A stretch of 64,000 bases of DNA, taken from positions 51,016,293 to 51,080,292 of the forward strand of contig NC_133528.1 of NCBI RefSeq assembly GCF_048544455.1, given 5' to 3'. The stretch is from Silene latifolia (taxonomy: Eukaryota; Streptophyta; Magnoliopsida; Caryophyllales; Caryophyllaceae). Of the stretch, positions 10,138 to 21,268 are shown piece after piece. The notes beneath the pieces are model-generated. The model did no database searches and was not told the origin of the DNA. It saw only the letters and a program-made list of their open reading frames with translations. Both the position numbers and the translations under genes were made by a program. Position 1 is the stretch's first letter; each line of letters begins with the position of its first letter.

Positions 10138-11806
10138 TTCTGGCATTAGTTTTGCCAGAACGGAGGATAGTTTTCGACATGTAACCCGGAAGCTAACGGC
10201 GCTATAATCTTTGTGGTGAGCATAGCGCATAGCTAAAAGGAGGGCTCTTGCAGACGCATCAGTTGAAGTTCTCGCACGGACAGTCTGTGAGAACGAACGG
10301 CCCAAAGTAGAATCACAAAAGGTGCAAGTGAAAAAAGGGTGAAGCATGATCACGCTGTGTAGAAACGGCAATCCAACAACCTCCAGCTTGATAGGAAGAG
10401 GTGCTTGTAACATTAATAGGAGGAAAACACACAACAGGAGTCTTGAAGGATGACCTAGCCAATTGTAAATTAGCACAAGAACTTACCAGTTCATCAGTGA
10501 GACGATAAACAAATTCAGGATCAACCGGATGATTTTGGAACACCACCAAATTACGAGGGATCCAAGTTGCACGAAGTAGTGAACAAAAGTAAATTAAGCT
10601 GTAATCCATGCTCTGACTATAAGAGCGACGCGAAAGATAAGATAAAATATCCGCAATCCATGTGATAAAAGAAGTAAGCGGGTTCGTCATGGAATTAATA
10701 CCAAGCCATGAAGATTTCCATAAATGTTGAGTTATGGAACAGGATCTAAATAAGTGGTCCATAGAATCGTGCGAATAGTGACAGAAATGACAGTCTTGTG
10801 CTATATTCAAACCCCGTGAGAGTAGGGTCACATTTCTTGGCAAAATATTGTGAGCCATTCGCCAAAGAAAAAGTGACAACTTTCGCGATAGGTTATTCCT
10901 CCAGATAATATGCCAAGGAAAACGAGTTGCACTAGATCGAGCAAAGGAAGCAGATGAAGTGTGTGGCCAGAGGAAAAAATAGCCGGACTTGACAGAATAA
11001 GCACCATCCTCCGTAAATTTCCAATAAATAAAGTCATCAATATCAGGTACCGGAGGTTCCATAACAATGATTTCCTTAGCCGTTTGTGTTGAGAAATAAC
11101 GGAAGAGCATTGTTGGATTCCAATCCCCAGACGGCAAAACAAAGGATGATAAAGATGGTGGTGGGGTTGGACTCGGTGTAACAGTCGAAGGTAGCTCTCC
11201 ATTGACCCATCGATCCGACCAAATATTAATCAAATTGCCACTTCCAATTTTCCAGCATACAGCATCTTTAGTTAAATTAACAGTACGGCAGAGTCCCGAC
11301 CATGCGTAAGATACATTTGAAACCAAAGACCGGGATTTCGGAATTGGCAAATCCTTCTGGTATTTAGCCTTCCAGAACTTTGCAAGTAAAGAAGTTGGTT
11401 GAGACGTTATGCGCCAGAATTTTTTAAGGAGTAAGGATTGGCTAAACAGGAAAGTATCTTTTATACCAAGACCTCCAAATTCCTTGGGAGTTTGTAAAAT
11501 GTCACGACGAAGCCAGTGTATCGTATTCTTCTTCCAATCACTCCGCCACCAGAACGCGGCAATCAGAGCATCAATCTTTCGGCGAACACCATGCGGGATA
11601 GGAACGCAGGAAAAAATATGGTTTAAAGAAGCAAGCAGAATAGAGGAGATAATAACAAGCTTACTTGATTGGCTCAGATGAAGCGCGGACCACGAAGCGA
11701 TGCGAGTAGTAATTTTGTCAATTAATGGAAGAAACGGTTCTGATTTTTTCCGTGGAATATCAATCGGAACACCCAAATAATCTCCAAAACAAGAGACCGT
11801 AGGCAT
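10138..11806 (-). pseudogene. LINE-1 ORF2 C-terminus: thumb, zf-RVT and RNase H remnant
   Basis: The main frame (10313-11806) begins after the RT core with ...DYLGVPIDIPRK, the conserved start of the region following RT. It holds a zf-RVT domain with FPWHIIWRNNLSRKLSLF and a Cys/His set CHFCHYSHDSMDHLFRSC, then a linker. The RNase H-like domain starts at about SYQAGGCWIAV and, after a frameshift near 10380, continues in another frame with ASARALLLAMRYAHHKDYSA. The frame shift relative to the RT ORF lies at about 11760-11806. The end is cut by Athila at 10137. Confidence 0.75.
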
Positions 11807-12916
11807 CTTTAGTATTGACGTCAGGTGTGTCCGGAAATCTGAATTTGATGTAGGACTTATCCAGGTTAATCATTTGGCCCGAGACAAGTTCAAAATCCTT
11901 GAGCAAATCGCGTAGGACTTCAAAAGAAGTAAGCGTTGCTTTACAACAGAGTAAAGCGTCATCCGAAAATAATAAATGTGACAATGTAGGTGCATATCTC
12001 GAAATTTTGATTCCAGTAAAATCTTTCATTCTTTCTGCCTTGGCAAGCTGACGGGATAAAACCTCCATGCAGATAATAAACAGATAAGGTGATATCGGAT
12101 CTCCTTGACGTAAACCAGAAGTAGGATGTAGAGCATCTGATGGTGTCCCATTTATAAGAATCCTATAGGAAACTGTGGAAATGCATTCCCAAATAATGTT
12201 GCGCCAGTGAGTAGGAAACCCCATATGTCGCATAACCGCCATAAGGAAATGCCAAGATACTCGGTCAAAAGCCTTGCTCATATCTAATTTCAGTGCTGCA
12301 TAACAATTAGTACCCTTCCTGGTTTTGTTAATATAGTGCAGAACTTCATGTGCAACAAGGCAACCATCCGACATAAGCCGACCCAGAACAAATGCTTGTT
12401 GTGAGTCCGAAATAACCGAAGGAATGACAAGCTTCAGTCTATTTGCCAGACACTTAGAAACTATACGGTAAATAACATTGCAAAGGCTAATGGGACGGTA
12501 GTGAGTAATCAACTCAGGATGATCAATTTTTGGAATTAGGACGATGTGCGTATTATTCCATTCCTTGAGCATAACTCCTGAATTTTTGGAATTAGGACGA
12601 TGTGCGTATTATTCCATTCCATTCCTTGAGCATAACCGAAGGAATGACAAGCTGTCACAAGATTGCCAAACTGGGGCCAAAAGAACTGGTAGAACCGGGG
12701 TGTGATACCATCTGGACCAGGAGATTTCGAGCCATCCATAGTTCGTAATGCTTGGAGGACATCATTGTCAGAGAACGGTGCAGATAAAACAGAGCAATCA
12801 GTCGAAGATAAAGATGGTAAATCCAAAGCAGAGAGAAACGATTCAGTAGATGCAAAGGACAAGGCAGCTGAAGAGTGTGCTGGTACACATAAAAGGGACT
12901 GAAAATAAGATAACAC
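11760..12916 (-). pseudogene. LINE-1 ORF2 reverse transcriptase domain
   Basis: The RT N-terminus (MDGSKSPGPDGITPRFY) lies in one frame and the core in another (HYRPISLCNVIYRIVSK, LKLDMSKAFDRVSW, TSGLRQGDPISPYLF). The catalytic box is LLFSDDALL: both aspartates are present, but the usual FADD is FSDD. The two frames are separated by a 56-bp duplication with filler DNA (12525-12653) that inserts extra, partly out-of-frame sequence. The enzyme would copy element RNA at the nicked target. This copy cannot make it. Confidence 0.8.
12525..12653. repeat. 56-bp tandem duplication with templated filler
   Basis: The segment starting aatttttggaattagg and ending gagcataac occurs at 12525-12575 and again at 12581-12635 (the second with an extra attcc). 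It is followed by ataaccgaaggaatgacaag at 12632-12651 (identity extends to 12653), an exact copy of 12412-12433 about 200 bp away. It looks like a repair scar made by template switching. Confidence 0.85.
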
Positions 12917-13036
12917 TTCATGCTTAACTTGTTCTGGTTTATGCCCAGCCGGTGTGCGGATAAAAACAAGCCTTTGTTTAACAGAACGTTGCCGGACACG
13001 ATTGAAAAGAAAATGAGTTGGTAATCCATCTAAGAC

Positions 13037-14098
13037 CTAATTGCGCAGCTTAACCCGCTGAGTCCAATATCCATGCTGTTTGGAGATGAGTTGGAGGCGG
13101 TTAGACCGTAGCAGTTGGAAATCATCAGCCGAAGCAAGATCCGAAATATCAGTAGCCGAAAGTTCAAGGTCTCTCTCAATAGATGACCAATCAATACCGT
13201 AGGTAATACGATGTTGAAGAACCCATTTTAGAATAGCAAAAGGGACATTGGCCAATTTACGGGAAAGGATATAAGGTAAGGAGCCCAGGAACGGGGTCTG
13301 AAAAGCTAAAGTAACAAGGTTAATAACTTCCGTCAAGTGTAAACACCAGTTATCAATACGGTAAGGGCGTCTGGTAGTATTTTTAGCATGGAACAAATGT
13401 AAGATGATCGGAGAATGGTCTGAAATGAGAATAGGTAAGTTTAGAAGAGAAGTATGAGGAAACACGTCAAACCAATCCTGCGTTGCGTATGCGCGATCAA
13501 GTCGTTCCATGATACAGTTTTCACCAAGTTGTCCATTCATCCATGTGAACCGAGGCCCAAAAAAAGGAATATCAACCAAATTGTTTTGAAGTTTCCAAGT
13601 CGTGAAATCAACCTGACCTCGAATAGACCTAGAGCCACCAAGTTTGTCGGTGTGCAATTCAACCTGATTGAAATCCCCAATTACAAGAAAAGAGGTACAA
13701 CCCAAAACAACATTAGAAATTTGATCCCATAAATTCGAACGATACTGAAACGTAGATTCCCCATATATAAACATACTGTACATATCATTATATACACCCT
13801 GAGGTAGTTTTAAACCCAATTTACAAAAGATAAAATGCGGGTTACTACAAAGTATTTGAATATCAACCGAACTATCCCAATACAAAAGAAGACCTCCACT
13901 ACGACCAGTAGAATCAACCCCAAAGTAATTGGGAAACCCCAGGTGAGAAGTCTTCATATAAGCAACGTCTACAGAAGTATGGGTTTCTTGCAAAAACAAA
14001 ATCAGCGGATGAAATTTAAGGACGCATCTGTGTAGGTAAGGAATTGTAGGATCATCCGCTTCACCAAAGCCCCTACAATTCCAGCAAAAGATAGTCAT
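13037..14098 (-). pseudogene. LINE-1 ORF2 endonuclease domain (APE type)
   Basis: The frame begins at the ATG at 14098 with MTIFCWNCRGFG, the conserved start of plant LINE endonucleases. Catalytic elements are visible: N in CWNCRG, E in LFLQETHT, D and N in IGDFNQ, and SDHSP near residue 225. It would nick the target DNA for target-primed reverse transcription. The domain itself appears intact for 353 residues, then a stop at 13037 separates it from RT, so the full ORF2 is broken. Confidence 0.85.
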
Positions 14099-14313
14099 TG
14101 GTTCCCGGGTGGTGATTTAAGGTCCACCACCTGACCTAAGAGTTGCTTCCCATCTTCAGCGCTGGTAGAAGACAGGAAAGAAGACGAAAACCAAATTAGT
14201 GAAGATAAGTGGAAATCCCAAACACAGCCAACAAAACATTTGAAGCGTTTAGTAGAAATAAACTCCGGGGCCACATCCAAACTCGGATATTTGCCTTTAT
14301 GTGGCCCTGACAC
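14095..14313 (-). other. Short ORF linking LINE-1 ORF1 and ORF2
   Basis: A 72-codon frame ends in a TGA that overlaps the ORF2 ATG as ATGA. I recognise no domain. It may be the frameshifted C-terminal end of ORF1, since plant LINE ORF1 usually reaches ORF2, or mere chance. Confidence 0.35.
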
Positions 14314-14450
14314 AGTATCACAATTGACTAAATTTGGCGATTTTGGTTTCGTGTAACTATAACTAGGGAGCCCCAGGAACTCATACAGACACTCAGGGGG
14401 GAGTGTGTGAGGTCCATCAACAGACCAAGAAGAACAATCCTAGATCAAAT

Positions 14451-15394
14451 CTAAAAAATTGATCGACTCGAATGCTTAAACTTTGGTCTACTTAAGCAAT
14501 TAAGATCAGCAGTTACCTTCCTTTTAAAGAAAAAATTTAATTTCCTACCAGACGAGTCCATAGGAACGGGACTATTACCAGACCCAGAACCAGGCCCAGC
14601 AACCAGAGTGTCACGAAACAGAATGCCAACATCAACCTGTCTGGGTGGAGTAACCGGTTCAGCTAGGCCTAAAGCCATGGTAGTATCCAAGTCTTCCTCC
14701 GGAGCCGTCATTTTAAAAGCTGGTGAGGGTGGAACTGTGGAGGTAGAAGCACCTGGAGGATTAGGCCGAGGCCGTATCAGGGGATGGGTCTCCAGCAGAG
14801 TCTCCCTAGACACGTCCTCATGTACCACAAACTCAGGTGCTGGAGCAGAAAAGGGTGCTTCCTCATCATCTCCATTGTCAGATGGAGAAGAAGAGAACGA
14901 AAAAACTGGTGAAGCCCCACCAGAGTCAACATGAGCGGAGTCGTCTGGAGCAGCAATGTTTATCTTAGAGTTCAAATACTTCACCCTCGAAGGTAAGCCC
15001 ATAATTTCAGGAGTATAGAACCTTGAACCAGGCGGTCCATGAAGGACCAACAGACCTCTTGCACTGAGCTCATCCATTCGCGCACGAATGCGATGAGCAC
15101 CTTGCAGTTTCCCAAACGGACAGAAGGACACCCGATGTCCCACCTCTCCACAAGTTTTACAGAACCTGAAAACGCCCTCGTAAGAAAATCCGATCCACTG
15201 GTGATCCCTGTCACTAATAGCCAGATAGCATCCAGGGATCAAAGGTTTGGAAAGGTCTACCCAAACCTTCACCCTAACAAAACAGCGAGTAGGTGTTAAG
15301 GAATTAACAACCTCCTCCTCACAAATGTCACCAACGTGAGACAAGAGGTAAGCCCTGCCCGACAAGGAGCAATGGAGGAAGATGAAGCCATGTT
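14451..15394 (-). pseudogene. LINE-1 ORF1 with DUF4283 region deleted
   Basis: ORF1 is the RNA-binding protein of the LINE. An ATG near 15393 opens with MASSSSIAP, then the frame breaks. From 15365 the sequence continues as the second half of a plant LINE ORF1: RCFVRVKVWVDLSKPLIPG, then a CCHC knuckle CKTCGEVGHRVSFC (zf-CCHC_4), a Ser/Pro-rich acidic tail and a basic end. The roughly 150-residue DUF4283 domain that should lie between is absent. The listed start at 15365 would be TTG, so it is not a real start. Confidence 0.75.
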
Positions 15395-15790
15395 GTGATT
15401 ATATTTATTAAGTGGTGATCTGATTCAATTAAAAAATATAGATCCCAATTTATAAGAGGATTAAAGAAGTAGAGGTTGGCCGGAGAATCCACGCGGCAGA
15501 AATCAGAGAAGGAAGGGCACGTGGTAGATTACAAGGCGGTAGCCGGACACCTCAGATTAGCATGCGGAAGTGGAAAGTTTGGCAGAAGGGATAAGTTAGT
15601 GGAGTTGAGAAAGTGGGTTTGGCCGAGTAGATAAGGTGATGGAAATGGTGTTTGTCGGAAAAAAAGCGGTGGAGAAAACCCAAAGGGAAGGGAAACTCTC
15701 ATTTAGAGAGAAACTCTCTAGAGATAGAGAGAGATTTTTTTGTGAGGCTGTCAGGGTTTTTTGGAGTTCTATTAAAACTTCTCTCATTCA
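15395..15790 (-). other. LINE-1 5' UTR
   Basis: The minus strand begins with AACCCTGACAGCC and a CT/AG-rich stretch (TCTCTCTCTATCTCTAGAGAG), as in LINE-2, -3 and -4 whose 5' ends also carry AGAGAG runs. No ORF before the ATG near 15393. Confidence 0.6.
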
Positions 15791-16100
15791 CATTTTTAGT
15801 ACTACCACTCCATTATTTAACTAAGAGTGTAGTGCAAGAAAATAGAGGCCTAAGATTTATGAATAAGTCTCTTGATAGACGGTCTCTCAATTAGTTTATT
15901 AAGAGACCATTTTACAATTTAAAGAAAAAGTACTACTATAGCCTATAGGTAATAAAATATGTACAAATCATGATTAATAATAAAATAGGTACTCTTATCA
16001 TTTGAATAACTGGTATGTATTTATTTGATCGTAATTCTCCCTTCTTTTCTATGCTTTTTGGTCAATTTTGAGACAGTTGTTATGCCTATTACTTGCATTT
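15791..16100. other. Flanking AT-rich spacer
   Basis: This lies between the LINE-1 5' end and the solo-LTR-like sequence. It contains a short inverted repeat, ggtctct at 15883 and agagacc about 15 bp later. A similar motif in opposite orientation occurs at about 49045-49080, on the other side of the LTR. I see nothing else. Confidence 0.5.
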
Positions 16101-16225
16101 TGTTTCCCTATTTATCGTTCTGTGATTTTGTGTCTCATGTTGTAGAATTTGAGACGGAAGGGAAGAAATGGGAGCAAGTTAGGTAGTTTTGAAGAGTGCA
16201 TAGGAAAGAATAGGAGAAGAAGTTG

Positions 16226-16500
16226 AGAAGAGCCTCCCAGCCGGCTGGCTGGGCATCCACCCCAACGAGCCAAGGAAGAAAATAGAAGAAAATAAGCAGG
16301 GGACTCGCAGCCGGGTGGGCCGCGGCTTTGCACACCTGATGACTTCAAAGCTTGAGGAAAATTATAGAAGACTCCCAGCCGACCAGGCCACCAGCTCGGA
16401 ACATCTGATGACCAAAGAATTGAAGCAAAATTTACAGGGATCTCCCAGCCGAGTGGAGCACCGGCGGCCGGTCAGCCGACTCAGACACCCCGACTGAATT
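16226..16500. repeat. Four imperfect 70-bp repeats upstream of a TATA box
   Basis: Units begin with ctcccagccg or ctcgcagccg; cagccg falls at 16238, 16308, 16376 and 16446, giving periods of 70, 68 and 70 bp. The unit core includes acacctgatgac / aacatctgatgac and an A-rich tail. They are GC-rich against an AT-rich background. Confidence 0.85.
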
Positions 16501-16541
16501 TTCTTTCCTTTCTAATTTTTGACCTAAAATTTGGTGTAACC

Positions 16542-16549
16542 TATAAATA
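16542..16549 (+). promoter_or_regulatory. TATA box of the solo-LTR-like sequence
   Basis: taacctataaataccctag is a strong plant TATA context, 50-300 bp downstream of the 70-bp repeats. Confidence 0.65.
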
Positions 16550-16659
16550 CCCTAGATCACTTTAGACACAATACCCTAGATCTGAATACTCTTTAATTTT
16601 ATGCAAGTTCCCTTAATCTAGGTTTTAATCTTTCCATAATTAAACCTTAATTACTTAGC

Positions 16660-16673
16660 AATTTAGCCTAGAT
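16660..16673. repeat. LINE-3 target-site duplication, left copy
   Basis: aatttagcctagat is repeated exactly at 48102-48115. Fourteen bp is a usual plant LINE TSD length. It ties together LINE ends 31.4 kb apart. Confidence 0.85.
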
Positions 16674-17808
16674 TTATTTATTTTTATTTTTATTTTTTTA
16701 TTTTTGGGTAAATGTAAGCTTTCCATCAAAGATCATAAACTCCAACATACAATATTAAGGCATAGTTGTAACTAACTTCCTTAAGTACTACTAATGTTCT
16801 CCATCCAATTCAATACAGTTAGACTCTTTCTTCCTAAATTGCATTTTGATAATCTAAGTTTTACATCACTTTTGACCTTCATCACCCGGATTTCAGGCCT
16901 CATCAAAACATATTAAAAACGACATGTATTCCTATATATCCACACATGATAAACCAGCGAAGTCATGATGACTCCAGCTAGGATTTGTTTCTGTCCTAAG
17001 GATATGAATCTGGAAGAGACCCACCATTGAACACAATTCTGATCAAGAATTTGCAGCTTGCACTAGTCTGAAACAAGCTTGGAGCATATTGAACTATAAC
17101 CACATTGAAAAAACAAATGAGAGTGGTCTTCAGGAGCCACCCCACACATATAACATTGATTAGTCTGTGCTATTTGCATATGTTAAAGTCTGTCCTGAGT
17201 AAGCAATCTTTGGTGAGCCATGACCCAAGCTATGAAACCATGTTTTGGCACAGCCCACCTGTTATTTGCCCAAGGGTACCACCATAAATCCTGAGCAGCA
17301 GGCAGTACCTAGTTATACCCCTGACCTAGAGAATAACTCCTCTGAGTACTCCTTACAAGGTCAAATAAAAAGCCTTCATCAAGTTCTTTACTTGACAAGT
17401 CTTCCTCCATGCCCAGCTAGTATTAACAGAAGGAACATAATCTTTCCAAACACTGTTTTTGATATAGATAACATGCACCCATTTGACCCATAGGTGATCT
17501 TCTTTTTTCTTAATCCACCACACATATTTAGCAATACCTGCCAAATTCCAAAACATCAAATGTTTGAATCCCAATCCTCTCTTCTTCTTTGGCTTGCGTA
17601 ATTTCTCCCAGGATACCAGAACAAGGCTTGCACTAGTCTCCTTACCATGCCATAGAAAATCTCTGCAAATGACTTCTATTTTTCTGATAACAGTTTTTGG
17701 GATAATGAATATACGTGCCCAGTAGTTATGCAGGGCACTGAACACAGTCTTGATCAGGACTGCTCTGCCTGCATAAGAAAGGTGTCTTGTCCCCATACCC
17801 CTAATCCT
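16674..17808 (-). pseudogene. LINE-3 ORF2 C-terminus and 3' UTR
   Basis: The frame 17353-17830 holds GMGTRHLSYAGRAVLIKTVF and the conserved IEVICRDFLWHGKE region that follows RT in plant LINEs. Further down, in other frames, a zf-RVT Cys/His pattern (QCYMCGVAPEDHSHLFF) is readable near 17110-17160. The 3' UTR (16710 to about 16900) is non-coding. No RNase H domain. The fragment is separated from the rest of ORF2 by LINE-2. Confidence 0.75.
17787..17808. repeat. LINE-2 target-site duplication, left copy
   Basis: A 22-bp sequence starting ttgtcccc and ending ctaatcct is repeated exactly at 22693-22714. The sequence belongs to LINE-3 ORF2 (the RIRGMG codons), which shows where LINE-2 landed. 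Confidence 0.92.
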
Positions 17809-17895
17809 TTTTTTTTTTGGTTGGTAAAATGTGAGAGTATATTGTATATAAAAATATGGAGTCAATTACATACTATCAAGGCAAGGCATTCAAAA

Positions 17896-20800
17896 CTAGG
17901 TAAATTTTAAATTGCCTAACCAATCTAGCTCATGAGTAGTCATCCGACTCTTATCTCTTTCCCTTATTCTCTTCCTCATATCTTCACTGATCCATTGAGC
18001 CAAGCATCGAGGCCTCATCAGAACCTGCTCCACTCTACACTTATTCCTTTGTTGCCATACTTGATACAAACTAGTCATTACCAAAGCAACCTTCACCCCT
18101 CGCTGAACTTTCATGCCAGAGCTATGAACACACCAATGCAAGATGTCATCCTCAGGAAGTTTTAGACCAGTACAGTCCATCACTGCCTGTAGGACTCTCC
18201 TACTGTAGTCACACGCGAAAAATAAGTGCTGCTGCGTCTCCTCTGCTAACCCACACAGGACACATTGTCCATCAACATCCATACCAAATCTCATGAGTCT
18301 ACTATTTGTATGCAACGAGTTGTGAGCAATAAGCCATCCCAGGAACCGATGTTTAGGTAAGCTCCAGTTATCCCAAATAGCTTTGGACCACTCCACTGTG
18401 GGTTGTGTCCCTCTGAGCCACTCATAACAACCAGCCGGGGTGTACCCAGATGGTTGAACCTGCCATGTCCCTTGCACATACCCAGCTGCTAGTCTCTGCT
18501 TCACTCTGCATATCCTCCTCCACACCCAACTGGAATTGCTTGTTGGAATGTATTCCTGCCAATTCCTCCCTTTCAGATAGTTAGCTTTCACCCAATTCAC
18601 CCATAAGGACTCCTTGTTTGTAGCTACCCAATCCACAAGTCTTCCAACCATTGCTATATTCCATAATTCCTGATTTTTAAGCCCCAAGCCCCCTTCTTGC
18701 TTTGGTCTGCAAATTGTATCCCAAGCAACTAAAGGAGAGCGCCTATACTCTGCACTGCCATCCCATAGAAAATTCCTGCATATGGCTTCTATTCTCAGAA
18801 TGACTCCCTTAGGGAGAACGAAAACAGAGGCCCAATATGAATGCAACGTATTCAAAACATGTTTAACCAGTGTTAACCTTCCAGCATACGAGAACTTCCT
18901 TGCACCATAACTGTGTATTCTATTGCAAATTTTGTCCACCAAACATTCACAGTCCTTCTTCTTGAGCCTAGTAGTCTGAATGGGCATCCCTAGGTACTTG
19001 AAAGGTAGCGTACCCTCCTTAAAACCAGACACACTTAGGAATTCATTCTTGAGATCATCTCGCACTCCATTAAAGTAGACATTGGACTTACTTGGGCTCA
19101 CTTTAAGTCCTGAAGCTTTTGAGAAAGAGGAAAAAGATTTCAGCATAAGCATCATTGAATCAGCATCCCCATGACTGAACATCAAAACATCATCTGCAAA
19201 CATTAAATTTGTGACTCTCAACTGCTTGCATAAAGGATGGTACTTGAACCGGTATTTGGCTGCAGCATACATAAGCATTCTGGTCAAGTAATCCATGCAC
19301 AGAGTGAATATTAGAGGAGATAGTGGGTCTCCTTGCCTCAATCCTCTCTTAGCAGGGAAATACCCAAAAGTTTCTCCATTAAGAGCCAGTGAAATAGAGG
19401 GTGTTGTAATACATAACATGATTTTTACTCTTAAAGCTCTCAGGAAACTCCAACAAGTTCAACAGCTGCTCTACAAAACTCCATTCAACAGTGTCATACG
19501 CCTTCTGCAAATCAATCTTCAACATACATCTAGGGGTCACAGAAGGTCTCTCATACAGTCTGATCAAATCTTGGCATATTAGAATGTTTTCCTGAATGCT
19601 TCGTTCCTGAATGAAAGCACCTTGATTTGTGTGAACAATATCAGGCAAAACAGAAGCTAGTCTAGAGCATAGCAGCTTGGATATGACTTTGTAAACCACA
19701 TTACAACAAGCAATGGGACGGAATTGAGTTACATCCTTTGGACTGTCACACTTAGGAATGAGTGTCAAAGTTGTAGCATTAAACTGTCTCAGCAGCTTCC
19801 CTTTTATAAAGAAGTCTCTTACAGCATCCACCACCTCTTTGCCAATTACTCCCCATGCATCCTTGAAGAAGCCACTAGTATAGCCATCAGGGCCAGGGGC
19901 CTTGATGTCAGGTATGCTAAACATAGCTTCCTTAATTTCTTCTCCTGTAACAGGCCTAAGCAGTTGGGCATGATGCTCACTGGTGCACTGCTTACCCTGA
20001 TTTATAACTCTCCTATGAACCGGTTTAGTAGCCTGACTAGTCCCCAACAACTGCTTATAGTAGTCCAGGAAAGCAGATTGAACCTGATCACTCGTATCAC
20101 AAGTCTTCCCATTCATATCCTCAATCATAAATATCTTATTCCTATTCCTCCTCTTCTTAATAATGCTATGGAAATAGGATGTATTTGTATCACCACCCTT
20201 AAACCATTCACCCTTGGCTTTCTGGTGCAAGAAACTTTCCCTTGCACTCTGCAACTCCTTGAGCTTTTTACTTGCCTCACACTCCTGTTGTATCAAGCTC
20301 ACATCAGATGGGTCAACACCCAATTGAACTTGCATCTCCTCAACCTGCTTCTCCAGGATACCAGTTGCCTTCTCAATGTCACTGAATCCCTCCCTATTCA
20401 GTCTCTTTAACCCTGGCTTAAGATTCTTAAGATTTTTGGCCAGTTTAAAAAGGGGAGTCCCATCAATATTATTATCCCACATCTCATTCACTAGAGGAAT
20501 GAACTCCTTGGATTTCCCCCACATGTTGAAGTACTTAAAGCTTCTAGTGCCCTGCACTACCTTAGTACTCTTCACTATACATGGCGTATGATCCATCATC
20601 CCCTCAGGCAGAAAGTTAGCATACATATCAGGCAAGCTATCACACCAAGCCTTGTTAACCAGAAACCTATCCAATCTGCTGTAAATCCTCTCCTCAGTCT
20701 GTTGTTTATTGTTCCAGGTGAAGACAGACCCTACTACAGCTATGTCAATAACTTCACACTCAGCAACACACTTCCTGAAAGGCTCCATCTCAGCCAATGA

Positions 20801-21268
20801 AGTAGCTCCACCAAACCTCTCATTAGCAGCAAGCACACAATTGAAGTCTCCAGCAATGGCCCAAGGTCCTACAACCCGCTGTGCAATCTTTCTCAAATGA
20901 TCCCACAAGGGAGCTCTCTCATTTATTCCATTAAAGGCATATACCATAGTCAAGAAGAAAACACTCCTAGACATCAAAGCATCCACCTTCATATGTATAA
21001 ATTGAGCATTGTATTCAAGCACGTGCACCCTAAACATCCCAGGCTTCCAAAGAATCCAAATACGTCCACCACTATGATAGCCATTATTAGTAGTAATACT
21101 CCAACTATTATTGAAACTATTTACAACTTTATTGAATGCTTTATTTTTAATCTTAGTCTCCAACAAACCAAATAAACCTATATCTTTATTTTGCAAAAAA
21201 TGACTAATATACTTCTGTTTACCTACTCTATTCATGCCCCTCACATTCCAAAACCCTACACTATCCAT
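17896..21268 (-). pseudogene. LINE-2 ORF2: endonuclease, RT, zf-RVT (one frameshift)
   Basis: The start is the ATG at 21268 (MDSVGFWNVRGMN), overlapping the end of ORF1 by 8 bp. The endonuclease shows LLETK, GDFNCV and MDHTPC. RT follows with KAPGPDGYTSGFFKDAW, FRPIACCNVVYKVISK, LKIDLQKAYDTVEW and, after the frameshift, KRGLRQGDPLSPLIFT and an intact LMFADDVLMF. A zf-RVT domain ends in CVLCGLAEETQQHLFFAC. The frame breaks at about 19418-19428, where five T on the plus strand (AAAAA in the gene) carry one base too many. There is no RNase H. About 1125 codons in total, normal for the family. Without that base it would read through. Confidence 0.9.

Larger units (their letters stand above)
10138..15790 (-). 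mobile_element. LINE-1: plant L1-type LINE with RNase H, 3' truncated
   Basis: On the minus strand this reads 5' UTR (about 15395-15790), damaged ORF1, a linker, then ORF2 with APE endonuclease, RT, zf-RVT and an RNase H remnant. Its 3' end is lost where the Athila LTR abuts at 10137. It differs from LINE-2, -3 and -4 in having RNase H after the zinc-finger domain. No TSD can be seen because the 3' flank is outside the window. The upstream boundary near 15790 is approximate. Confidence 0.85.
16101..16673 (+). mobile_element. Solo-LTR-like sequence, left half (TATA side)
   Basis: This is the U3/R part of an LTR from a Tat/Athila-like element: four imperfect 70-bp repeats (16226-16500), a TATA box at 16542-16549 and downstream AT-rich sequence reaching the LINE-3 TSD at 16660. 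It continues at 48102 after the LINE-3 insertion. The true left boundary is unresolved (candidates around 16030-16080). The short plus ORF 16315-16497 is only repeat sequence. Confidence 0.6.

Noticed and set aside
19724-21175. Several plus-strand ORFs opposite LINE-2
   Set aside because: They are antisense shadows of ORF2 and carry no family features.
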